From contig JANNFI010000085.1 in the NCBI GenBank assembly GCA_031379665.1, forward strand, positions 1 through 24,081: a stretch of DNA of 24,081 bases, in the 5' to 3' direction. Within the stretch, counting starts at the first letter, position 1. The number at the start of each line of letters is the position of its first letter. This document shows positions 8,535 through 15,124 of this stretch, piece by piece. The notes under the pieces were generated by a model that worked only from the letters and a program-made list of their open reading frames with translations, ran no database searches and had not been told where the DNA came from. This DNA comes from SZUA-254 sp031379665. Its GTDB lineage: Bacteria; Bacteroidota; Ignavibacteria; UBA10030; SZUA-254. Position numbers and translations under genes: made by a program.

Positions 8535-9380
8535 TCAGCCTGGACCGGCCTTTCTGAACATCCCGATATATCCCCACCCCGAATTCCGGAGTGAGCGCAG
8601 CGGCATCACCATCATCAGGTTTTCCATCCACGTCTCCACCCGCACGACGGCACGTCCGCTCAAACCCAGCATCGAGAGCGCCTTCAGTTCGTAGCCGAAC
8701 GTCATCCCCTCGACCCTGGAGAATCCCCGGGAGGTAACGAGTCGTTCGAGCCGTCCCACGTTGTAGGCCCGACTCTTCCAGCCGCTCCCCCTCGTATGCG
8801 TCGCCATCGAAACCGATGACCGGAGCGCACGCCAGCCGTGTTGCAGGATGTACCGTACTTTCAACCTGCCGGTGTAGTGAATAGAAGTGAGCGCGTTCAG
8901 GTTCCTGACGTTCAGAAGCAGCCGGCCTCCGGGCCTGAGGAGGCGGTGGAGCTCGGACAAGGCGCGCTCGTCCTGCTCGAGGTATCCGAGGACCCCGATG
9001 CAAAGAATGGCGTCGAACGATCCCGACCTGAAGGGGATCTGTTCGATGTCGCCGCGCACGAGTCCGGGCGTAATACCCCAGCCCCTGGAGCTCAGCAGGT
9101 CGCCTGAGGACCGGATCATTTCCTCCGAGGCGTCCATCCCGAAGATCTGCACCTCCCCTCCGCCGAGTTCTCCGAGGTACTCGCCCGGGCCGCATCCCGC
9201 GTCGAAGACCCTTTCGGCGGCGTGGTCGAGATGTTTCGCGAAGAGGCGGAGTACGTGACCCTTCCGCCTGACGAGCATTTGCCCGAAGGGATCATCGGCC
9301 TCCTTGTAGAATTTTCCCCTCCAGCCGTCGCTCGAGTTGAAGAATTCGCTGACCTGTGATTTTTGACCCGGGTTCTGCAT
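8535..9380 (-). CDS. Class I SAM-dependent methyltransferase
   Basis: The protein has 281 residues from ATG 9380. ATG 9395 and 9449 are also in frame, but only 9380 has a GGA-type purine run at a sensible distance; 9449 would overlap the upstream gene. Motif I is VFDAGCGPG at 58-66, an acidic residue ends the next strand (IFGMDASEEMI, about 79-89), GDIEQIPF is at 110-117 (motif II region), FDAILCIGVLGYL is at about 122-134, and LLRPGGRLLLNV is at 147-158 (motif III). This is the ubiE/SmtA-like Methyltransf_11 pattern, which transfers a methyl group from S-adenosylmethionine. The substrate is not evident. No signal peptide is seen, so it is cytoplasmic. It is the last gene of its row, 35 nt after the Tat-exported protein gene, and a link between the two is possible but unproven. 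Confidence 0.88.
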   Translation of the reverse strand: MQNPGQKSQVSEFFNSSDGWRGKFYKEADDPFGQMLVRRKGHVLRLFAKHLDHAAERVFDAGCGPGEYLGELGGGEVQIFGMDASEEMIRSSGDLLSSRGWGITPGLVRGDIEQIPFRSGSFDAILCIGVLGYLEQDERALSELHRLLRPGGRLLLNVRNLNALTSIHYTGRLKVRYILQHGWRALRSSVSMATHTRGSGWKSRAYNVGRLERLVTSRGFSRVEGMTFGYELKALSMLGLSGRAVVRVETWMENLMMVMPLRSLRNSGWGYIGMFRKAGPG

Positions 9381-9415
9381 GATAGTCTTTTCCATTTGTG
9401 ATGAACAGCGATCCG

Positions 9416-11671
9416 TCACCGGCGTAGATCGCGCAGCATCGCCTCCCACCGGAGGACAGCGCCGTCGATGGTGACCCGCGGACCGTTTTTGATCGCGGTC
9501 CCGGGGGAGATCGTATCGAACCGGAAGTTCGGGCCGAGGACCCTCGGCAGTTCCACCGACGTGAGCGGCGGGGCCTGGGCGGCGTTCACCGGCTCACGGA
9601 GGTAGGTGATCTTCCACGTCCGGGCATCCACCGGTTCGAGCGATACGCTGACACGACCCCACCGGGTGGGCGTCCGTTCGATTCGCAGCGGCCGGGCTTC
9701 CGCCATGTCCATTTTGGCGACACCGTCGAACAACCTCAGGACCGCCTCGTCTTCCATCACCATCGCGTGCCGGAGGTACCGTACAGACTCGGCGGACGAC
9801 CGCAGATCGACGCCCCCCGCACCTGCGGGGCCGGACAGACTCCGCCACGCCGGAGTTGTCCAGGTGAAAACGGGCGACGCGTGGTTCAGGCAACCGACGA
9901 AAATCTTTCTGGCCTCCTCGGGGAAGCCGAACCACGCCAGCGATTGCGCCGCAAGGGCGGCGTCGACGGGGTCGTACCGGTCGGCGGAGCCGGGCCCCGT
10001 GCCGAAGGGAATATCCTCGCGAAGCGAGGCGTTGACGATCGACGGAAAATCCCGGGCGACGACGTCATCCTTCTTGAACAGCAGGCCTGGGAAAAGGCCA
10101 AGTGCGAGGGTCCCGAGCGCAGACTGCGGCCGGATCGGCGCGTCCGCGCTCCCAGCCGCGCCGGTGGCGACGGCCGACACCAGTGGGAACCAGGAAAAGC
10201 CGGCCGGGTCTTTCTGCATCGTTTCACGCGCCGTCGTGACGAAGGCCAGCCGGAGCTGTCCGTAGAACTCCCTGAGCTGGGATTTTTTTACCAGGAAATG
10301 CCTGTCCGAAATATCGAGGAGCGGTTTCACCGCGATGAGCGCCCAGAGCGAATTGGTCATTTCCTCGTAGAGGCCCTCCCATCCCCTCCCTGGTGAGCCC
10401 TCGGGGAGCAGTTTCCTCCGGCCGTTCGCCGACGGTGATGGGCCGGCCGAGGCCGTGTCCCTCATCTGCCGCAGGGTGTCGATGGCGTTGAAGGCATCGT
10501 GGTAGAGTTCGTTGAACATCGTCCAGTCCCCCGTCGCCTCAGCGTGCCTGCAGAGGGAATAGACGGCGGCACACATTTCCTTCATGTTCGACTCCCCGCC
10601 CGCGCCGATCACCATCCCCCTGGAGTCTTCGAGGTTCCAGACGGCCTCAAGGCGCGCCTTCGCTTCACGATCCCGGCCGAGGTAGAGTTCGGCCTCAGAG
10701 ATGAAATGTTCATCGACGAGGTCGGGCGGGAGTGATGCCGGGGCCGTCGCGCCGGGGGACGTCTCGCCGACGGGTCGGACCGGCGGGCTCAGCTGGTCAA
10801 TGATTCTCGCACTGGCGATGCCGAAACGACCCGGGTCGCCGGGGAACTCCCACCCTGCCGGCATCCGGAGCGATTTCCACCCGGCCCAGCGTCGCTTCCC
10901 GGCATCGGCCAGTTCCACAAGCCGGAGCGAACCTTCCACGATGTCGTCGCGATCCCCCTTCCCGCGGGGCACACGGATCCGGAACGTCTCGGACGCACTC
11001 CCGGCGGATGGCACGACCGGTATCGTCAACACGAGCGCGTCCCCCTCCCGGGTCGCAGTCCCCTTTGCATCGAGGACGAGGAAAGGATGGTCGGAATCCG
11101 ACTCCGGAGAGACGATGCAAACCGTCCCCCGGGGGAGGTCGTCGTCTTCGTCGAATTCGGCGGTGAGCGCCCGCGCCGAGCGGACGACGAGCCGCAGGCT
11201 GAGTGGCCGGTCGGCCGGCGTCACGGAGATCGTGATGTTGTCGACTGACCCCTCGTCATCGTCTGCAGAAGAAAAGGCCATCATCTCAGCCGAGGCGGAT
11301 CCATACGATAGAAAAGTCCTGACCACCGGTTCGTGAGGCTCCTCACATCGCTGGGATAGCGCGGTGATCTCCCCGGCGCCCTCGATGGAAATGTCGATGC
11401 CGTCCGGGGCGGGACCGTCGCCGGGCGTGAGGAGGCCTCCGGAGCGGGCGATGAAGGATTGTCCAGGCTCACCCGGATGCCGGATCGGTGAATGCCACTG
11501 CGCGGGCGCGTACCGAAAATCGACCGGTCCCGGCCCCGCCGGATCGGGCGGCTTCCGAAGGGTCGTTTTTTTCTGGTAGAAAAATGCCGGGGCGACGTCG
11601 ACGCCGATCGTCAGCGCGCCGACCGTGAGGGTGATCTGCCTGATGAATCGTCTCCTGTTTTCCTTCTTCAT
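9416..11671 (-). CDS. Tat-exported protein with probable alpha/alpha-barrel (glycosidase-like) region
   Basis: The protein has 751 residues. ATG 11671 is preceded by AGGA with a 7-nt spacer; a TTG at 11692 is less likely. The N-terminus reads MKKENRRRFIRQ followed by a hydrophobic stretch, matching the twin-arginine consensus RRxFIK closely. This implies export of a folded protein. Residues about 50-270 look beta-rich and carry an acidic patch (EFDEDDDLP at 172-180). Residues about 320-640 are rich in amphipathic helices with SEAELYLGRDREAKARLEAVW, CAAVYSLCRHAEATGDW and SLAWFGFPEEARKIF. This helical-hairpin pattern recalls six-hairpin glycosidases with an N-terminal sandwich. I do not recognise a catalytic pair and would not assign a family. 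The gene lies between an exported Asp-rich protein and a methyltransferase. Tat export and the helical region are visible; enzymatic activity is inference. Confidence 0.72.
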   Translation of the reverse strand: MKKENRRRFIRQITLTVGALTIGVDVAPAFFYQKKTTLRKPPDPAGPGPVDFRYAPAQWHSPIRHPGEPGQSFIARSGGLLTPGDGPAPDGIDISIEGAGEITALSQRCEEPHEPVVRTFLSYGSASAEMMAFSSADDDEGSVDNITISVTPADRPLSLRLVVRSARALTAEFDEDDDLPRGTVCIVSPESDSDHPFLVLDAKGTATREGDALVLTIPVVPSAGSASETFRIRVPRGKGDRDDIVEGSLRLVELADAGKRRWAGWKSLRMPAGWEFPGDPGRFGIASARIIDQLSPPVRPVGETSPGATAPASLPPDLVDEHFISEAELYLGRDREAKARLEAVWNLEDSRGMVIGAGGESNMKEMCAAVYSLCRHAEATGDWTMFNELYHDAFNAIDTLRQMRDTASAGPSPSANGRRKLLPEGSPGRGWEGLYEEMTNSLWALIAVKPLLDISDRHFLVKKSQLREFYGQLRLAFVTTARETMQKDPAGFSWFPLVSAVATGAAGSADAPIRPQSALGTLALGLFPGLLFKKDDVVARDFPSIVNASLREDIPFGTGPGSADRYDPVDAALAAQSLAWFGFPEEARKIFVGCLNHASPVFTWTTPAWRSLSGPAGAGGVDLRSSAESVRYLRHAMVMEDEAVLRLFDGVAKMDMAEARPLRIERTPTRWGRVSVSLEPVDARTWKITYLREPVNAAQAPPLTSVELPRVLGPNFRFDTISPGTAIKNGPRVTIDGAVLRWEAMLRDLRR

Positions 11672-11716
11672 CCGTGGATCCTGGTTGGTCAATGTGATGT
11701 TGAAATTGGTGGTGAG

Positions 11717-14038
11717 TTACCGTATAACAGCGAACGTCCCGATCTGGGTTCCGTACTCCGATTCGACGGAGAAGACGTAGACGCCCGAGGCGATGACGCG
11801 CCCGCTCGCGCTCATCATGTCCCATTCCTCCTGGCCGCCGGGCCTGCCGGGATCGGTGCGTCCGGCGTCGTCGTGATCGAGTGTGGCGACGATGTCACCC
11901 GAGAGGCTGAAAATCCTGATGACCGCCCTCGGCGGTAGATGGATGAACCAGATCGTCCTTTTCAGTTCGTTCCAGTCGATCGAGCGCCCCTCCCACCCGC
12001 CCGACTCGAACGTGTAGTTCGCGTCCACCCTGTACGGGTTCGGGACGACCAGGACCTGGCCCGGCCCGTCCGACGGCGAGAACGGGAGCTGGACGAGGGT
12101 CGCGTTCGCTCCGATGTCCGATTCGCTGGACGGCGAGTAGAGCGTATCGATCCGCGTCGACCCGGGATCGTCCGGCAGCGGGATCACGTTGACACTCACG
12201 CCCGGAATGGAGAACGACGTCACGGCATACCAGTATTTCTTTCCGCGGAGCAGGTTCGAATCGGTGAAGGAGAATTCGAGGCCCCCGTCGTATTCGAAAT
12301 CAAGGTCATCGTCCACGTCGTACTGTCGGACGAGGCCGAACGATCCGGGGTCGAATTCCGGCGACTCACTCCTCCAGAGCCGGAAGCCCTCGAAGATGCG
12401 ACCCCCAGCTGCGTGTCCCGCCGGCGGGTCGGCCCGCCTCCAGTGGGTGTCGGGCAGGGACGAAAGGAATGCGCTCGAGTCGTCCCACGTCGAGAGGGGG
12501 TCGGGTGTGAGGTCGTCGGGGGACCAGCTCCAGTCGATCACAACCGTTCCCGGCCCATCGGCGACCCTGAGGGGGGGCGAGGGCGGTACGACCGGCAGGC
12601 GGTATCCCGACGAATAGAGCGAGTACGCCCTCCTGGCGTTTTCTATCAGGGAATTCGGGCCGATCTCAACCCCGTCTCCGCTGATGAGCGCGAGGGCGAT
12701 CTCGAGTGTGTCGCCGGGCGCCATCGTTTCGAACGGTCCGAACGCGAGGAGGAACTGGGAATCGGACCCTGGGTTCTGCGGCTCGTCGGTTTTGATCCTC
12801 CCTGCGGCCATTAAATCGTAATGCTCCCTGTCGGTCCCCGGGTTGTCCTCGAACCGGTTCCAGTTGAAGGTGTACCGGAGCTCAGTCAGCGGTCTCGGAG
12901 TGCCGAGGACCACCACGCCGACCGGCGTGGCCGCCCGGTCGTACACGGTGTGGGCATACGCGGTCCTGAGTTCGGGGATGTAGGCGGAATACTTGTGGTT
13001 GGTGATGTCCGGCAGGTTCACGTTTCCGATCAGCGGGTCGACGAAGAATCCAATGTAAACGCTGTCGAGCGTCTTCGACCCCGCGTTGATGATCGTGTAC
13101 TCCATTGCGAGGATCGGCTGAGTGACCAGGTTCTGCCAGGCGTACGATTTCTGCCACACCCGGATACCGAGCGGCACGTGCCCGGTCACCACCGGATCGG
13201 TGAAGACGTCCGTGTATGCGATCGAGACGTCGCGCTCCGACACGGCACCGTAATCCTCGTCGACACCCGGCTCCCCTGCGTCGCCGACACCGTTCTTCTC
13301 CGTGTAGGAGTAGACGCTGTTCTGCCGGGGGTAGTTCCCCGAACGGTCCGGATGGCAGACATCCCGCAGGGCGGGCGAATAATCGTCGTGGGCGGGATCG
13401 GGGTTCGACGACGCATCGTAGGAGCCCTCGCACCCCACTTCCAGCGTATCGTGGACGCCGTCGGAGCCGACATCGTCGAGGTCGGGCCGCCAATCCCCGT
13501 CGCCGTCGTGCCCGTCCAGCTCATCTTCGTCCACCTCCCCGTCTCCGTCGTCATCGTAACCCGCGAGGTTCGGCGTCCCCCGGTCGTTCACACCCGTGAT
13601 GAAAAATGTGTCGCGGGGGGTCTGATAACCGTACATTTCGTGCTGGACGCCCGTCTCCCCCCAGTTGTAGGCCTTCGTGACGGCGTGCGTCTTCGAACCG
13701 GTTCCCGGACCGCCGGTATCGATGATGGCCCCGATCCAGAGGCCAGCCCCGTACAGGTGCTCGATCCTCGAACCCACCGGGTATTCCATTCCGATCCCGT
13801 CCGGAGGGAGGAAATTGCCGTAGGCCCCCTGGCCGATCGTTCCGTTTGCCCCGATCCACGCCTTCAGGTGGTACCCCTGTTTGATCTGCAAGTCACCCAC
13901 GGCCTGGGTCATACTCACCGTCCGCGGCGCGATGCGACCATCGCCCGGGTCAGGTCCCGAGCCGGCGGAGCCGGGGGTGGTGGCCGCGGCGAAGAAGAAG
14001 ATCAGGAGCGTTGAACGAAAATCACTCGCCGTCATCAT
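11717..14038 (-). CDS. Exported Asp-rich protein with FlgD/type IX-like C-terminal sorting domain
   Basis: From ATG 14038 it has 773 residues; in-frame ATGs at 14071 and 14035 are alternatives, and all overlap the end of the DUF4412 gene. A hydrophobic signal segment (STLLIFFFAAAT) spans residues 9-20. Residues about 161-194 are Asp-rich, calcium-loop-like (YDDDGDGEVDEDE, DGDGDW, DDVGSDG). A conserved Cys occurs in EVGCEGSYD at about 203, with a second about 25 residues later. The C-terminal 110 residues (VVPNPYR, then RTIWFIHLPPRAVIRIFSLSG and ASGVYVFSVES) form the FlgD_ig-like or type IX-like domain that often ends surface proteins in FCB phyla. The 1-1650 gene encodes a clear paralogue. 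Secretion across the outer membrane is inferred from the domain; the ligand or substrate is unknown. Confidence 0.85.
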   Translation of the reverse strand: MMTASDFRSTLLIFFFAAATTPGSAGSGPDPGDGRIAPRTVSMTQAVGDLQIKQGYHLKAWIGANGTIGQGAYGNFLPPDGIGMEYPVGSRIEHLYGAGLWIGAIIDTGGPGTGSKTHAVTKAYNWGETGVQHEMYGYQTPRDTFFITGVNDRGTPNLAGYDDDGDGEVDEDELDGHDGDGDWRPDLDDVGSDGVHDTLEVGCEGSYDASSNPDPAHDDYSPALRDVCHPDRSGNYPRQNSVYSYTEKNGVGDAGEPGVDEDYGAVSERDVSIAYTDVFTDPVVTGHVPLGIRVWQKSYAWQNLVTQPILAMEYTIINAGSKTLDSVYIGFFVDPLIGNVNLPDITNHKYSAYIPELRTAYAHTVYDRAATPVGVVVLGTPRPLTELRYTFNWNRFEDNPGTDREHYDLMAAGRIKTDEPQNPGSDSQFLLAFGPFETMAPGDTLEIALALISGDGVEIGPNSLIENARRAYSLYSSGYRLPVVPPSPPLRVADGPGTVVIDWSWSPDDLTPDPLSTWDDSSAFLSSLPDTHWRRADPPAGHAAGGRIFEGFRLWRSESPEFDPGSFGLVRQYDVDDDLDFEYDGGLEFSFTDSNLLRGKKYWYAVTSFSIPGVSVNVIPLPDDPGSTRIDTLYSPSSESDIGANATLVQLPFSPSDGPGQVLVVPNPYRVDANYTFESGGWEGRSIDWNELKRTIWFIHLPPRAVIRIFSLSGDIVATLDHDDAGRTDPGRPGGQEEWDMMSASGRVIASGVYVFSVESEYGTQIGTFAVIR

Positions 14039-14825
14039 CCCCGTCATCGGCCCCGTCGCCGTCCCCGTCATCCGTGGTGTCGCCCTGCGCGCCCTCCTTC
14101 TCCATCTGCTTCATCATATCCTCGAACATCTTCTCGAAGTTCAGGTCCACCACCTGCTTCTGGTACCCGTCGGGCGTTTCGAACGTCGACTCCGGGATTT
14201 TAATCTTCTTGATGGCGAGCACCTCTTCCCTCTCGGTCACTTCCCCCTCCTCGCTTCTGACGACGAGGAGCGGGAATAGTTTTTTCCCCGCCAATTCCCG
14301 CTCCCACCGCGTGCCGTCGGTCGCGGATTCCATGCTCATCTCGTCGAACCACTTGACGACCCCCTCGTACATGTCGCCGAACTCGCCGGTCGCCCAGATC
14401 CTCGCGCTGGTCCCGTCGCCTTCGTCGGCGACCCATTCCTCGCAGGGATGCCCGATCAGCGTCCCGCTCTTCCCCGTTTTCGTCAGCGTGTAGGTTTTCG
14501 CCGGCGCTGATGCCTTCGTGGTGTCGGGCATCCGGCCCTTGTCGGCGAGGGGAATCTCCATGTATTTCTTCTCCTGGTCGATGACGATCCACATCAGGTT
14601 CTTATCTCCGCGGAGGATAAACCTCCCCCCCTGCCCGGCGGAGTCCCCCGAGCTGTCGATTGTCGCCGCGAAGAGCTTCCCCTTGAAGTAGACGGTGGAC
14701 GCCACGACGTTGGAATCCTCGTCGGAATAGGTGACGGCCCGCATACTGATGGTGCCCTCGAACTGAGCGTAGGCGGCCGCGGCCGACAGGATGAGTGCCG
14801 CGAGGATTGAAACCATTGTCTGCAT
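14022..14825 (-). CDS. Exported DUF4412-like protein with acidic C-terminal tail
   Basis: The protein has 267 residues. ATG 14825 has AAGGAG 6 nt upstream. Residues 1-20 are a signal peptide (MVSILAALILSAAAAYA, cleaved before QFEG). The body fits DUF4412: FEGTISMRAVTYSDED, STVYFKGKLFAATI, a LMWIVIDQEKKYMEIPL strand pair and a Cys-containing IGHPCEEWV strand. This is a LolA-like curved sheet often found as a periplasmic protein. The last 20 residues are almost only Asp, Gly, Glu, Thr and Ala (TTDDGDGDGADDGDDDGE). The tail is encoded by the DNA that also holds the start of the next gene, giving a 17-nt overlap and probable translational coupling. The gene follows the CDGSH gene by 28 nt. Function is unknown; a chaperone or carrier role is only suggested by the fold class. 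Confidence 0.8.
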   Translation of the reverse strand: MQTMVSILAALILSAAAAYAQFEGTISMRAVTYSDEDSNVVASTVYFKGKLFAATIDSSGDSAGQGGRFILRGDKNLMWIVIDQEKKYMEIPLADKGRMPDTTKASAPAKTYTLTKTGKSGTLIGHPCEEWVADEGDGTSARIWATGEFGDMYEGVVKWFDEMSMESATDGTRWERELAGKKLFPLLVVRSEEGEVTEREEVLAIKKIKIPESTFETPDGYQKQVVDLNFEKMFEDMMKQMEKEGAQGDTTDDGDGDGADDGDDDGE

Positions 14826-14853
14826 TGGATGCTCCTTTGTTTTCGCTCGGTGG

Positions 14854-15105
14854 TTATGTGGTTGCCGGGGGTGGCAGGGTGGTTGCCGGGGGTGGCAGCG
14901 CCTTCGCCGTGACCTCCGAGAGGAAGGCCCCGTTTTTATGTGATGAATCGCAGAACGGTTTGTCCTTGCTGAGGCCGCACCGGCAAAGGCTGATCGCCGT
15001 GCGCCCGGCCAGGTCGAATTTCCCGCCCTGCGCGTCGTAAATTTCGAAGTCTCCCTCCACCCTCAGACTGCCATTCGGGCGGACCGTGATTTTGACTGGC
15101 GGCAT
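14854..15105 (-). CDS. CDGSH iron-sulfur domain protein
   Basis: The protein has 83 residues. ATG 15105 is preceded by AAAGGG and lies 19 nt after the stop of the FG-GAP gene; a longer open frame extends upstream but overlaps that gene. The cluster motif is C41-x-C43-x2-S-x3-P-x-C52-D-S-S-H56. This is the CDGSH-type 3Cys-1His ligand set for a 2Fe-2S cluster, here with CDSSH in place of CDGSH. The fold (VKITVRPNGSLRVEGDFEIYD before the motif) is that of short bacterial CDGSH proteins. There is no signal peptide, so it is cytoplasmic and probably carries electrons or clusters. It is the only clear cytoplasmic protein between two exported ones. Its last 14 residues are a tandem LPPPATT repeat from a 21-bp DNA duplication. 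Confidence 0.87.
   Translation of the reverse strand: MPPVKITVRPNGSLRVEGDFEIYDAQGGKFDLAGRTAISLCRCGLSKDKPFCDSSHKNGAFLSEVTAKALPPPATTLPPPATT
14858..14899. repeat. Two tandem 21-bp units at the 3' end of the CDGSH gene
   Basis: Positions 14858-14878 and 14879-14899 are identical except for the last base (G versus C). On the minus strand each unit keeps the frame and encodes the same seven residues, LPPPATT, so the protein ends in two copies just before its TAA stop. This looks like a recent in-frame duplication. Confidence 0.9.
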
Positions 15106-15124
15106 CGCTGACCCTTTCAGTTGT

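Noticed and set aside
7780..9195. A 471-codon minus-strand open frame spanning the Reg_prop and methyltransferase genes
   Set aside because: It runs antisense to one gene and out of frame in the other, both of which have clear domain motifs.
12821..14014. A 397-codon plus-strand open frame opposite the Asp-rich exported protein gene
   Set aside because: The composition is Val/Arg/His-rich with no recognisable motif, and the minus strand encodes a protein with a clear paralogue in the window.
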